Positions 45,765-57,800 are shown, counted from the first letter of the stretch. The stretch is DNA of 64,000 nt from Phlyctochytrium arcticum (GCA_025602905.1 JAHLKI010000006.1:682001-746000); one strand, 5' to 3'. The notes: a model not told the origin generated them from the letters alone. Program-made: numbers and translations.

Positions 45765-46551
45765 CCAATGTAGATTTTCCCCGGATTATAAGTTTTGTAT
45801 TTTCAGTCGAATCTCGACGAGACCACAGAGAGATGGACAAAGACATTCTGGAAAATCTGCTCGCCAAGTTCTGGCCCGAGGAATTGCACCCCACTCTCAG
45901 ACTGTGACTGTATTCAAATCACGAGAGAAAACAAACATGTGATACCGTGGTTAAACATCCTTCTCCTAACTGGTCTGTGTCCGTTTTTTGGCAGTGGTAT
46001 GAGAGTCAACGAGTTTTGAAGCAAAAACACAGTGAGGTATGGCAGGGTTTGTCCACGAAGAAAGCCGATGCAAAAACAAAGGACTCCGTTTCCTCTGAAA
46101 CAGTACAATGCAAATGAATTGATCCGATCTCTGGTAAGGTTTGTTAGGGTGAAGCAAATCTGACGTACAATGTCGTTTGTAGCATGCTCCAACTTTTGGC
46201 CAGAGAGACGCTCTCTGTATGTGTGCTGCTGTCCGTTGAGGCGTGGGAAATCTGAAGGGAGGGATGTGGTTTGCTACGCACTTACGCGAGTTGTTTCGTT
46301 CAAGTGCCGGCACAACTCTAGTAATCTCAGAACGACATTTTTAAGCCTCAGATTCATGAACATTGGGCAATTTGAGCCAAAAGTTGTTGTAGAAAAATGA
46401 CATAAAGGTTTTTACATGAAAAGATTAAAGCATGTTGGGTACTTGAAGGAAGCGTCTAACACCAAACAACGCAAAAGAAACAAAGCAGGAGAGGGGTTGG
46501 AGATATTACTGTCTAGAAGCGGGGTATGCGTCCCAAGAAAAACACTAACAA
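45765..46551. other. Gap between convergent F-box and C2H2 genes
   Basis: About 790 bp of terminator and spacer DNA. Only short frames without similarity; nothing recognised. Confidence 0.5.
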
Positions 46552-48499
46552 TCATGTCTGATCCATCACATCCGGAGATGATGACTTCTGCACCGCCGAC
46601 GACGTCTTGGCGGCTGGGTTACTGCTCGGGCCCCCAGGGGTTGTTGCCATATCAGGTGTTGAGGCCGTACACGCCTTGGTGTACTCATGTTTCTTGCATT
46701 CATCGTATTTATCAAAAATCTCGTTGCACAGGACACACGAAAAGACTCGGGTCTCGTTATGTATCAAGCGGGCGTGGCGGGACATATCGTGGGGGCGGAT
46801 AAAGGTGCGTTGGCAGATGGGGCAGGTGTAGGGGCGGGGGCTGGCGGGTGAATGGATGGGGAGATGAGCGAGGAGCACGGAGTGGCGGTTGAAGGATTTG
46901 TCGCAGCCGGGGTGGGGGCAGTTATGGAGTTCGTCATCGTTGTCGCCGGCTGTGGGGGTATTGCTGGATTTTCTGCGGGAGGATGTACGGGTCGGAGGAG
47001 GAGAACAGGAGGGGAAAAGAGATGCTGCAGCCACGTTTGCTAGTTGAGAAGGAGTGGTGGTCGGTGTGGTTGACGGGCCGGCGTCAATAAACTTGTAAGT
47101 CGGCGTGCTAGGTGGAACCGAGGAAAAAGGAACGAATGCTCTATTTATGCTCTCACTGGGCGTGGTCGTCGCAGCTCGATTTGCAGATATTGGCGTGACG
47201 GGAGGTCTACTGTTGGCTGAAATGAGTGTACTACTAGTTGACGGAGTCGTCGCCAACCGACGTTTTTTGGCCCACTGGTTATAAGCCGAAAGTGAAGAAC
47301 CGGGGGATTCCACCGGAATCTGATCTTCCGGTACCAGCACAAGAGACTTGAAAATCTCGGGAAGGGGCTGCCAGACTCCTCGTGTCCCCTGTCGATGCCA
47401 CGAATACTTGTTTTCTCGGGCCAGCTGAATCAAAGCCATTTGGATGGGTTCCAATTTGGTAGGACATCCGTTGCGTAAGAGGGTGATTTGCAGCCAGGGT
47501 ATTGTGTGAGTGACAAACAGTCCGTGATTCGCAATGAGAAGCGCGGCAATGGTGACAATGGTGGGTCGAAGTGTCGCCTCTGTGGTAGTGACGGGAGGAT
47601 TCGGGATAATCAGGCCTGGTGGATCAATGTGCGCTCTCAACTGATCCCGGGATCCTAGGTGAGCATGGGTCGGAGCTATGTAATTGAAAGGGCCGCTGAG
47701 CCCCGCAGGAAAATTATTAATGTAAGGTATAGGATCCTATAAAGAAACATCTCGTAAGTTTCTTTCATAGACTTTATCCCAGATGTAACGTAACTAAACT
47801 TACAAAATCTGGGTTGGGAGGCAGCCCGTGGTCCCACACTGTTTCCAAGGTGTCTTTGCCCTTTGAGTGTCCCGTTGCTTGCACGGCAGGCAAGTTTTGC
47901 TTGGGGTCCAGTATACACACGATCGGCGTAATATCAACATCTTGACTGCGTTGGGACGTGTTGCTGCTAATCGGACTACGGTTGATGCTAACCTCCGCCT
48001 CGTCGTCAAAGGAAATCTCCTTTGCAAGAGATTCATCAGGAGTACCTTCCGATGCCATAGCGGGTTCAGCCGCTCGTGCCATAACTTTGATGGGAGGTTC
48101 GGATGCCATACCTTTGCTTGCTGCCAAGGGTGTTGCAGATTTGCGACTGGACGTGCGTAGCGGAGTTGGTCGTTTTGTCGGCGGAGGAGGAGTGTGCGAT
48201 TTTGACGTGGAGGAGGCTGCGCTGGACCTTTTGAGGGGCAATCTGGACGACGACTCGGGTTCTTCCCTGGGCACGATTCGAAAGACCAGCTCGATATCTT
48301 TGTCTTTCCGCACACGTTCCAGGATTTCCGTCTCGCTCTGGCACCCGTCCAGACTAAACTCGAGTTCCTCCACGGCCAAGTCGAGGCGACACCATTTCGC
48401 CACGCGGTCGACAAACTCGGCCCACGGCTCGAGGTGGGATGCAAAGGGGACGAGGATGGCCTCGTCAATATCGTCCCGACGGACCTGAACGTAGTTCAT
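46552..48499 (-). CDS. C2H2 zinc-finger protein with N-terminal beta-grasp-like region
   Basis: Exons 47804..48499 and 46552..47736 (phase 0; 67-nt intron GTAAGT...TATAG), 626 aa. The first ATG (48499) opens a domain of ca. 80 residues (MNYVQVRRDDIDEAILVPF ... DKDIELVFRIVP) that looks like a ubiquitin/PB1-type beta-grasp. A Ser/Pro-rich basic linker follows. Exon 2 has a helical block (TIVTIAALLIANHGLF, then ITLLRNGCPTKLEPIQMALI) that could be a winged-helix fold; weak. Three zinc fingers end the protein: CPHPGCDKSFNRHSVLLAHL, CPICQRTFIRPHDMSRHARL and CVLCNEIFDKYDECKKHEY; the last ends in C rather than H. A second gene with the same finger order lies at 52055-53467. Likely a nuclear regulator. 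Confidence 0.78.
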
Positions 48500-50563
48500 C
48501 CTTACTTTTCCCTGTGGGCAGCAGGAGCAGGCAGAGATTGGGGCCCCACTATACACTTTGGAATCCAAGACACGTCAAAATGCCGCGCGAGGAGCTTGTC
48601 GCGGGGCGAAATGGCGCAGGCAGCAGGTTGATGTGTTGCCAGGGCTACGACCAACTCCGACGCGAAGCGTGAGATTTTTCAAGACCCTGAGACCCTGAGA
48701 CAGTGAGACTATAATGCTGAATGAAATTCAAGGCAAGAAGAAGTATTAAAAATCTGAGCCAGGATACGATCTAGTGATGAAATTCAAAGTTGACAGACCT
48801 TGATGAACAAAGGTTGTAAAGGGGAAGGAAGCTATTCCCAGGAAGACGAGCTGCTTGATAGACCATTAGTTGACGGCTATTGCCATCGAATTGGATTCCT
48901 CCAAACCTTCTGTGTCGCGGCAGATCTGCGCGGTATGCCCAGTCCCTCGTTTCCCAAAAGAACCACTTTTCCGCTCCGTAGAGGGCCCACCCAACCCATT
49001 TAAATTGCGATACTGGGAAAAGGCGTCCATTTAACAGAGCAGAAAGCAAAGCCGTGCATTGAAACTGAACAATTCCTTATTATTACTCAGATTTGGACAG
49101 CGGGGATAACAATGTAAAATTAACAAGATGTACAAAGGCGACAGGACGGCAAGACGAAGTCATCATTAGTCCTCCTTTTTCAGACATTTGCGCTTGCCTG
49201 GCTATGGGTATCAACTTGGTCCTGAGAGGTCTTGAGCCTTGGACATTGACCTGATCTAGAAGTCTGGGGTAGAAAAAATGTAAAGTCGGGATGTGTCCTC
49301 GTATATAGACGCAAAAAGATTGCCGGGATGTGCGCACTTACGATTATACCAGGGGTATTTCGCCAAAAACCTGCCTACTGTGCTGTCCTTCGGCGATTTG
49401 CAATTTTTTGGCCACAAAAAGACGTACGTCCTCAACGAGTTTCCCATTCGTCTCGGTAAGTCTGCCTTCCTTTTCCCCAAACAATCATAGCAACTCCTCA
49501 TTCTAATCCACGAAATCCGGTGAATACGGCGAGTCAACGTCAAGCACCCAAAGGTTTCTTCAAGAAGACGGGCAGAAAATTTTTACCCACGGACGGCTTC
49601 AGCATCTCAGAGGCACCATCCGGAGAAGTCCAGCGTGCAGAGGCCCACTATAGACATTTTTGCCTTACCTTTTCTTTTGTGAAAAAATATTGTCTTGTAA
49701 ATTATCTTACTGGATCCGATGCCTCTGAAGAATCGGCGCTTTTTTCTCTCTTTTCTATGTACATTGTCTTCTTATCCAACCTAAGTCAGTTACACTCACC
49801 AGTTCCGCCAAATCAAAATCTAGATAGTGCGGACCTTTTCAAAAAACCGAAAAGCACATTGACGATATTTTCCACACTTCTTTCTGTTTGATTAAATGGC
49901 TAAAGACGAAATCAAAGATTTGATTCCTGATACATACAGTGGCAATCCAATTTACCACCTCCAAATAGAGTAGAGTACTTGTGTCAGAGTTCATTGTGAA
50001 TCAGTGCCAAGAACCCAAAAAAAAAGTGACCAAAAATCAATCGCTGTCGGAGGTCGGCGTTTTGACTGACCCACGCTGCCATTTTCGCGACCCGCACGAT
50101 GCTGCTCCGCCATATGAGACCTCCGCCGCAGGTTGGACGAACTCATTTACGTTTCGATTCTTAGAATAGTTGGATACCATTTATTTCCACAGAATGTGTC
50201 GTAACAGCATTTTTATATTCATTTTATTCAGACTTGGAAATTTAGCGCAAACATTCCCAAAAAATTCGCTAAAACTTGAGGGAAAGTCGCCCATGACAAT
50301 ACGACGATGAATAAGATTGAAGATTGAAGATGGCTGAATACCTCATGGTTTATACATTTGGTCTCGGAGGTGTGGAATATTTAGATTCTACTGCCCTCAA
50401 TTATAAACGTTCGACTGAACCACCAGTGGAATAGAACGCGCCCACGATCTGGCCAGCCCATGCTGCTCCGCCGCTATGCTGCTCCACCGACCAGCGACAA
50501 TGTTGCAAAACAGCGATGCTCCGGTTATGCTCATGGACCGTAGGTCCTTGTCCACCAAAAACT
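48500..50563. other. 2-kb stretch without a supported gene
   Basis: A+T-rich with scattered short frames. The only hint of coding is 49293-49462 on the plus strand, where an open frame ends in CTCG followed by GTAAGT, a good donor, and another frame opens at 49520-49891. No acceptor or family links them, so no gene is called. Confidence 0.45.
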
Positions 50564-50570
50564 TATAAAA
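50564..50570 (+). promoter_or_regulatory. TATA box before the NADAR-like gene
   Basis: TATAAAA in CTTATAAAAGGAGG, 224 nt upstream of the ATG at 50794. The 5' leader would be long (about 190 nt) and include the 72-bp duplication. Confidence 0.5.
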
Positions 50571-50603
50571 GGAGGAGTCCTCCAAGGCCCTTTTTACAAA
50601 ATT

Positions 50604-50747
50604 CATCAACCCATCTCCACTTGAAATTGAGTCTTCCTTACAACTTCCAGTTCCGATCTCTCTCCATACAAAAATCATCAACCCATCTCCACTTGAAATT
50701 GAGTCTTCCTTACAACTTCAAATTCCGATCTCTCTCCATACAAAAAA
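50604..50747 (+). repeat. Tandem duplication of 72 bp in the 5' leader
   Basis: Two head-to-tail copies (50604-50675 and 50676-50747) begin CATCAACCCATCTCCACTTG and differ at only a few positions, such as CCAGTT versus AAATT-type changes. They lie between the TATA box and the ATG of the next gene. Confidence 0.9.
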
Positions 50748-50793
50748 CATAACGATCCCTCAACAACCTACTCACCTCACACTCTCCCCACAA

Positions 50794-51249
50794 ATGCCAT
50801 CCCACCCATCTCAGACAATGGCCCCTCCCACCGCCTTTTTATCCGCTACCTACTTTGCCCCCATCACCATCAACTCCCAAGTCTACCCCTCCGCAGCCCA
50901 CTACATCCACTCCCAAAAATTCACATCGGATCCCGCAACCCAGTCTCGGATCCGTCTTGCCGAAACCGGTGAACTGGCGGCCAAGATGGCTCAAGAGCAC
51001 GCATTCTATTGCCGGGCTGACTGGTCTAAAGTAGAGGAGAAAGTGATCCGCAAGGCACTGGAAGCTAAATTCACCCAACATCCCATATTGCGCGATCAGC
51101 TATTAGCCACTGGGACGCAGGAATTAGATGAGCAGGCAGCAAACGGGATTCCTGTGCGGTATCTGATGAACACCCGAGCTCAAATTCAGCGGGAAACTGT
51201 CTTGGCGTCTCGGAATGCAACATTCCAACGCTCCATATCGGTTGTGTGA
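50794..51249 (+). CDS. NADAR (YbiA/RibX-like) domain protein, probably non-catalytic
   Basis: Single exon, 151 aa (a second ATG at codon 9 is also possible). It matches the NADAR fold over most of its length: FLSATYFAPITINSQVYPSA, HYIHSQKF, a DWSKVEEKVIRKALEAKF block, then LRDQLLATGTQELDE. Family members are N-glycosidases acting on riboflavin intermediates or ADP-ribosylated guanine. Two usual features are missing: the Glu in the EHYxxxQKF motif is Ala here (AAHYIHSQKF), and the W-G-N block near the C-terminus is absent (GIPVRYLMNTRAQI instead). The protein may bind a ligand without cleaving it, or be redundant. Fungal members exist; role unknown. Confidence 0.75.
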   Translation: MPSHPSQTMAPPTAFLSATYFAPITINSQVYPSAAHYIHSQKFTSDPATQSRIRLAETGELAAKMAQEHAFYCRADWSKVEEKVIRKALEAKFTQHPILRDQLLATGTQELDEQAANGIPVRYLMNTRAQIQRETVLASRNATFQRSISVV

Positions 51250-52054
51250 TCTTCATATATTCGTCGAGCCTACGCTTTCTTTTTGTATATACCCATTTTC
51301 CTTGTATATTCCTTTCGTTTATACCACTTATTCTTATGTAAAATTTGTACATCATCGTTGCTATCAATACTACTTGTTTTTTCCAAAAGTGAATGATCAT
51401 ATCTTGATTTGGCGATATTATCAAACCCATGGTGCATTCAGGCATCTGTTCCTTTGTTTAACATTGACGAATTTACTTAACTGGTTCAGCACAATTTGGG
51501 AATGTTTGCGCTGCATAGGCCGATATTCGACAATCGTCGGTTCGTACATCCATTCGAGCTCGGCGGCGGAGTCAGTCTTGCGTGGGAATCTGCCCGGGCT
51601 ACAATGATCTTGGACAGCGCAGCAACCGGGACACAACTGATATCTGGGAGCTTTTGCAAATCCGTCTTGCCTTGAGAGATTAGGCTGCTATGGAAATAGG
51701 GAATACACGTATGCGCATGCAAAGAATGCTGCATCTGCGCGGGGATGTGCAAGCAGGCTTTTGGGATACATTAGGGTTCCCGCTGGACAACCTTGCTGCA
51801 GTTGCCTCTTCTTGTCCCAGAACAAATGTGTACACTGCCTCGGGAAAATTTTGAACAAACACGAACATCATTTCCTCTAATTGAGCATAGCTGGTCTTTC
51901 AGTCCTTCCCCCCGCTGAAGGTTGGGGAGGGCTACGTATACGACTCTGGCGTGAGATGCATGACATATTCTATTATTCGAGTACGGACTATATGGAGATG
52001 TGGATATGGGGGGGGATATCATGTATAATTTACAAAAAAAATGGACAAGATCAA
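51250..52054. other. Gap between convergent NADAR and C2H2 genes
   Basis: About 800 bp. Short frames only; nothing supported. Confidence 0.5.
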
Positions 52055-53467
52055 TTAATCCTCCTCCTTTTCACATTTCTTCAACTTTTCATGTCGTTTC
52101 CAAGCATCCAACCGCGTAAACCTGGTCGAGCAGCGCGAACATTCAAACGGTTTATCTTCTGAATGCACGCTAGCATGACGCGAGAGGTCATGGGCGCGCG
52201 TGAATGTGTTGTGACAGGTCGGGCAGGTGAAGGGTCGAGGGCGGTGTGGGTCGTGGGTTCGGAGGTGGGCGGTCAGATTGAAGCGGCGGGAAAAGGTTTT
52301 AGTGCAGAATGGGCAGGGATGTCGGATGGAATCGGAAGGTTGGGCTGATGAAGGGTGTCCTAGGTTGTGGTGGGAATGTCGGGTGATTGCGGGGAGTGGA
52401 GGCCGAGGAGGTGATCCGCTGTCAGAAGTGGACATGTCCGGAATGTTGCTTGTATCCAATTCCAATTTAAAATCTTCGCGCATTGTCCTTTGCATCGCAA
52501 GGCCCAAGGGTTGTTCCTGATACTCCGACTGGGGTAGTCCCGTCAAAGATAGAAATGGCTGCGAAGGTACGATACGCTGTTGCGAAGTCAGCAAGCTTGC
52601 GACGTCCCGGGGAGGAGCCAAATCAACCGGGCGTGTTGCAGGTACGATGCGGGTGCAGAGTGTTTCGACAATGCCCATACGTTCGAGGCTATCCAGGGCG
52701 TCATCAATCGAGGCCGATTCCGGGGTTGGCATGCAAGCTGTGGTCTGTGGATAGGCTACCGAGTTGATGAGTGGGGGAAGTTGAGGGTGATATGGCTGTG
52801 AGAAGGACGAGGAGCGACGCATCTCATTCAAGATGGGCTGTGGTGGCATGGGCGACGTTGTTATGGAGGGTCCGGTGCTCAAATCCATTCCCTCGTCCAT
52901 CTGTTCGTCCAACTGGCGCTGCCATGCTGAAATATCATCAACCGTCCACATTCGCTTGCCGGTGAAGGAGTCTTGCAATGCTACTGGTTGAGGTTGGCGA
53001 GGAGACTGCCGCGCAAATTGCCTTGGTTCTCCTCCAGATGGTGTGAGGGAATCATGAAGGGGGTACCTATCAGCGGCGACTGGGATGATATCGTCGGGGG
53101 CAGCTGCCAGGACCATGGCTCTCCAGAAAGCATCGTCGTCGGTGCCCGTTCCAGCGGGGATGACGGCGGGAGTGGGTCCTCCGTGGTTGTTGTTATATCC
53201 ATGCATGGCTGTTTCCGCTGGCGATGGGTGGGAACTACTGAGGAGTGAAATAGTGGGTGACGGGAGGGTGGTAGGAAAGTGTTTGCTGGCAAAGATGGGT
53301 CCGGTTTCGGGTGATTCTTGTTCTAGTGGATGATGTGGAGCGTAGCCGTTGACTGAGCGATGACCCGAATGATGTTGATACGATGCTGCTTGCGTTGAGT
53401 ATTCGCCTGAATACAATCCAGAGTCAAAGTCGATGCTGCCACTGTCGGTCGCCGACCACGCTTCCAT
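52055..53467 (-). CDS. C2H2 zinc-finger transcription factor
   Basis: Single exon, 470 aa, first ATG MEAWSATDSG. The N-terminal 380 residues are Ser/Pro/His/Gln-rich and disordered, as in many fungal activators; an acidic helix-like segment (IDDALDSLERMGIVETLCT) may be an activation or interaction site. Three fingers occupy the C-terminus: CPFCTKTFSRRFNLTAHLRT, CPTCHNTFTRAHDLSRHASV and CSRCSTRFTRLDAWKRHEKL, the last ending in Cys (KKC) instead of His. Finger 2 to 3 spacing (HSEDKPFEC) is the classical linker. The tail KKCEKEED is very short. DNA target unknown; the finger set is close to that of the gene at 46552-48499, so the two may be old paralogues. Confidence 0.87.
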   Translation of the reverse strand: MEAWSATDSGSIDFDSGLYSGEYSTQAASYQHHSGHRSVNGYAPHHPLEQESPETGPIFASKHFPTTLPSPTISLLSSSHPSPAETAMHGYNNNHGGPTPAVIPAGTGTDDDAFWRAMVLAAAPDDIIPVAADRYPLHDSLTPSGGEPRQFARQSPRQPQPVALQDSFTGKRMWTVDDISAWQRQLDEQMDEGMDLSTGPSITTSPMPPQPILNEMRRSSSFSQPYHPQLPPLINSVAYPQTTACMPTPESASIDDALDSLERMGIVETLCTRIVPATRPVDLAPPRDVASLLTSQQRIVPSQPFLSLTGLPQSEYQEQPLGLAMQRTMREDFKLELDTSNIPDMSTSDSGSPPRPPLPAITRHSHHNLGHPSSAQPSDSIRHPCPFCTKTFSRRFNLTAHLRTHDPHRPRPFTCPTCHNTFTRAHDLSRHASVHSEDKPFECSRCSTRFTRLDAWKRHEKLKKCEKEED

Positions 53468-53493
53468 GATCGATGTGTCTTCTAGTCCTAGTC

Positions 53494-53883
53494 CTACTTT
53501 CTTTCTGTCTGGTCTTTAGTTGGTTTGTTGGCGAGAGGATAGCTCTGTTCTAACGTCCGGCGGCGGGTGTCTCTGGCTGTGTACTCGAGTATAAGTCTCC
53601 CCCGCCAAGACTCACGGTCAAAGGACAGCAGGCCGGTATCTTCTATTATGGAACGAACGTCGCCGTAGGAAAGCCCCGGTAGCCGATCCGCCGAGACGGT
53701 GGTATTCGATAATTCGATGCGGCTCAGGCTGCTGCTGCTGCGAAAATGATTATGGGACAAAATGGAACATGAGTGACGCTGGAAATGGAATATTCCACGC
53801 GCGGTTCTGGAAAGGAATGTTCTACGGGCCCCAACGCCAGCCCTAGCTTCGGCTTCGGCGGGGTCGGCGGGGACATTTGGCAT
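53494..53883 (-). CDS. Uncertain small ORF upstream of the C2H2 gene
   Basis: A 129-codon frame (start MPNVPADPAEAEARAGVGAR) ends 26 nt before the C2H2 start and on the same strand. No family seen. It has Arg/Ser-rich composition with a possible mitochondrial-type N-terminus. It could be a small separate gene, a first exon, or an upstream ORF in a long leader. The rest of 53468-54049 shows nothing. Confidence 0.25.
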   Translation of the reverse strand: MPNVPADPAEAEARAGVGARRTFLSRTARGIFHFQRHSCSILSHNHFRSSSSLSRIELSNTTVSADRLPGLSYGDVRSIIEDTGLLSFDRESWRGRLILEYTARDTRRRTLEQSYPLANKPTKDQTERK

Positions 53884-54049
53884 CAATTCGACAGGACGGT
53901 TTCAGGCTTGCAGTGGGGTATATTATTTTATGTTACAGATTCCAGATATCAACACACAGTTACGACGCCTATACACTAGGATATTAATCAGGACCCGAAC
54001 AAAACAAGGGACCGGGAGCATCAGAGAAAACTCGAGTACATGACTAAAG

Positions 54050-54436
54050 CTACGGCAGCATCTGCTCAATGTTGCTGAACGGCCGGCCGACGGTAGCCCG
54101 GCGCTGATCCCAGTCAACGAGCAGTGGACGCTGCAACCGCGCAGCAACATCTCGGCTCACTAGCTCGCCAACAAAAGCGGCAGTCGCATTCTTTGCCAAC
54201 TCTTGCCGTTCCACGTCAGTCAATTCATCTTGGCGAATGGCATCCAGCAGAGATTCGCGAGGAAGGAGTGCCAGGGCCTCGGGTAGTGTGCTGCACGCTG
54301 AGGAAATCTGGTCCGGCTGGGCGTAGAAAATGGTCTGAAAGTCCGTGGCTGGCAATCGGGCGGTAAGCAAGTCAAAAGCTGGGCGAGACTTGCTGCAGTC
54401 CGGATAGTGGAACAGAGTGAATCGAGGTCGTGCCAT
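54050..54436 (-). CDS. ArsC/Spx-like thioredoxin-fold protein
   Basis: Single exon, 128 aa from the first ATG (MARPRFTLFH). It fits the ArsC/YffB/Spx family: a beta-strand then the active-site loop YPDCSKSRPAFDLL with a single Cys followed by SKSR, and near the end RLQRPLLVDWDQRRATVGRP, which carries the Arg-Pro and IGRP-like turn of the family. Family members are glutathione-linked arsenate reductases or unknown-role relatives. The three Arg residues that bind arsenate in ArsC cannot be confirmed by eye, so the activity is open. Divergent from the ISWI-like gene with about 450 bp between starts. Confidence 0.75.
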   Translation of the reverse strand: MARPRFTLFHYPDCSKSRPAFDLLTARLPATDFQTIFYAQPDQISSACSTLPEALALLPRESLLDAIRQDELTDVERQELAKNATAAFVGELVSRDVAARLQRPLLVDWDQRRATVGRPFSNIEQMLP

Positions 54437-54888
54437 TTTCGCTAATGTTTTCAAAAGTGTCAAGTCAAGGTCTGATCGTTGTGTCGTTCGATGAGCGAGA
54501 TACTCGGCGGGGGAGATACACAGACACCGATTATTTATGTGACAGACGACTCAGATCCTACATGATCCCGTTATGGGTTGTTCTTTGCGGCCTTCTTCTT
54601 CGCCACTGCCACTCGTCGCCAGGCGCTCTGTCACCTCTGTGGCGACGGCCATGCAGCCAGAGAGTGTCCGAACCCTGGACCCTGGCACGTCCGAATCATT
54701 TACCCAAATCCGGAATTTGAGTTTGCTCTCCTTTGAAGTTCCCAGTTTTTGCCAGGCCCATTTACCGAGAGGGCCCGTATATACCTCCAACGGAATCTGA
54801 CCTTTCCCAACCCACCCAAGTCCACTGGACGGGTAGATCAAGACCGAGCACCTTCCACCCCAACTTTTCCAAGAGCGATTCAGCAGCC

Positions 54889-57800
54889 ATGTCGCCGGGG
54901 GAACTGAAAAGACCCTTTAAAGAGGACGAGGTGCCAAAAGCGCAACCTATTGCCGATCTGAAGCAAGAAGATACGCAAGTCCAAATTGCAGAGGAAAAAT
55001 ATGAACAGCAAAATGAAGCCCTGCATGCACCCAAGCGCATGCGAAAGGGAGAAGACAATACCGAGGTACGCTACTATAAGACATGCTCATACTCTTCATC
55101 TGGCCTAATGGTATAACAGCACGCCAGGATTGTGGAGGAAACTTCGATACGCAGAAAACGATGGCTGGCACAGAATCGTCATCTGTTTGAGCCGGTTCTT
55201 CCCGAAAAAAATTACTTTACTCGCATCACAGAGACAAATTTGGGTCCGACTGTACCCATGAGGTTGTTGGATCAGCCACCTGGTGTCAAAGCTACCATGA
55301 AAGATTACCAATTACGAGGGGTACGTGGTGCATCACTTTAATATGGACCAGGGATTCATATTGATACACTCGTGCAGTTAAGTTTTCTGGTCAATACCTA
55401 CGAAAACGGAATGAGTGCGATTTTGGGTATGTTGTTCGTGCCTAACTGATGTGCATCTCCCGTACTTATGTATCACCCGACAGGTGACGAAATGGGTCTT
55501 GGAAAGACTCTTCAGACCCTGTCCCTCTTCTCGCATCTTGCTTCAACCCACAACATCCGGGGGCCACATTTGGTGGTCGCACCGCTGTCCGTCCTCTCCA
55601 GCTGGGTGGCCGAAACTGCGCGGTGGACGCCAGAGTTTCGAACCATGTTGTTTCATGGTGGCGTGGACGAGCGAAACCGCTTGAAGAGAACCTCTTTAGA
55701 GGATGCTGCGGATATTTATGTGACGAGTTATGAAATGTTTGTCGCCGAAGCTGGTTGGTTCAGGACGTTCCGCTGGCGTTATGTCGTACTCGATGAGGGC
55801 CATCGCATCAAAAATGAAGATACCCTTGCAGCAAAAGCCCTCCGCGGTCTGTCTTCACAAAATCGATTACTCCTTACCGGAACACCTTTACAGAATAATT
55901 TACATGAGCGTAAGCCCAGACGAGTTGTGCTACGAGCCTTATCAATGTGCTTAAACTTTCTCTCGTAGTTTGGGCTCTGTTCCACTGGTTGTTCCCTGAA
56001 GGTATGGGTAGCAGTGTGGCAGTTTTTGCGCCCGTATACTAACTGCGTCTTCCCCAGTGTTCACGAGTATGACCGTCAAGAAATTTAACGAGAGTTTTGA
56101 CCTGACCCGTGGAATGTACGACATTGGTATGCTCAACAACTGCCGCCGGTTGCTCGAAACAATCATGTTGCGCCGTATGAAATCACACGTCGATTTCGAC
56201 ATTCCGCCAAAGGAAGAGCTGACCCGTAAGTTCCATCACCCTTTCTTTTTCCCATGGATATGAATCTCACACTTTTTTTGAAAAATCAGTTTACGTACCT
56301 CTCTCCGACATGCAGCGCTTCTGGTATAAGCGGCTCCTGACCCGGCTCGACGCGCCTACCCTTACTGAGGTCATGACCACCACGCCCAATGCAGATGGTA
56401 CAGTAGACGAGAAACATGGCAAACGGGGAAGGAAAGCGGCGGCCACCACGATGACAAATATGGCACCAGCAGAAGCCGGCAGCGACTGGAAAAAGTTGAT
56501 GAACTTGGTCATGCAGCTGAGGAAATGTTGCAACCAGTACGTCCCTCGCTCAAATTTTAGGTCTAGTCCTACATTTCTAACTGATGATTTTCCCACAGTC
56601 CTTATATGTTACCGAATTCAGAGTCTGAACCGGTAAGTCTCCTTTTTTTGTGACTGCCGACATGTGAGGCTGATCGGGCTTTATGCTAGTTTGTCACTGC
56701 GGAGGATATTGTGTATGCGTCGTCCAAAATGGTTCTTCTTGATAAACTGATTGTTCATCTACGCGCCAACAAACACCGTATCCTCATCTTTCTGGTTTCA
56801 CAACCATGCTGGATATTCTCGAAGACTTTATGCTGTTTCGCAACATTCCCTATTGTCGTCTTGACGGAAACACGAGTCGCACGCGTCGAAACCTCGACAT
56901 TCGCTTGTTCCAGCACCCAAACTCTCCGTACGACGTTTTCATCATTTCTACACGCGCAGGAGGTCTCGGCATCAACTTGACTACTGCCGACACGGTCATT
57001 TTCTTTGATAACGACTGGAACCCGCAGGTGGATTTGCAGGCTTTAGCTCGTGCGCATCGGATTGGACAAACCAAACCCGTCAAAGTATACCGGTTAGTCT
57101 GCCAAGACACAGTTGAAGAACAGATGCAGAGTCGTTTGCATAAAAAGCTCTACCTGTCTGCCAAAGTCACCGAAGACATGAACGATCCTAGTGCGCTCGC
57201 CCATGAAGAACCCCGTTTGTCGACGGGAGAGTTGATGTTGATGTTGCGACGCGGCATGCGCGCTGTCACCCGTCTCTACGATGATGCGGCGCAGTTTAAC
57301 CGGGAACCCATTGAAGAAATTCTCCGACGGTCCAAGGAACGGCAAATTGAAGTCGAGAAGCGCGAAACGACCAGTGTTGTCGTGAGTGTCAATGAGGATG
57401 TACCTGTCTCGTCGGGCGGAACGACGGGGACCACTTCCCCTACTCAAGCGATCGCTCCCCCCGCCGAGGACGATTTTATTCTGGAAGGAATGGAACAGAT
57501 CAAATCCCGACTCTTTGAAGGCGTGACTGTCCATAAATCCCACAAGACCATTGGTGACGAGTGGCAGGAGATGAAAGAAAAGCGGGCACGACAGGAGCGT
57601 GTTGTCAAGATTGGGGCGCATTCAGTTTTGAAGGAGACGATTGGATGTGGAGAATGGGAGGCTCGAGCGACGTTTACGGGGTCGGGCACGAGCGTGGAAC
57701 CTGCGCCCAAACGAGAACGACGAAAATTCGGCCACGAAAGATTTGTCATGAATGTATGGACGAGAAACCCACTCTGGACTGCTCACTCTGTCCCCGCGCC

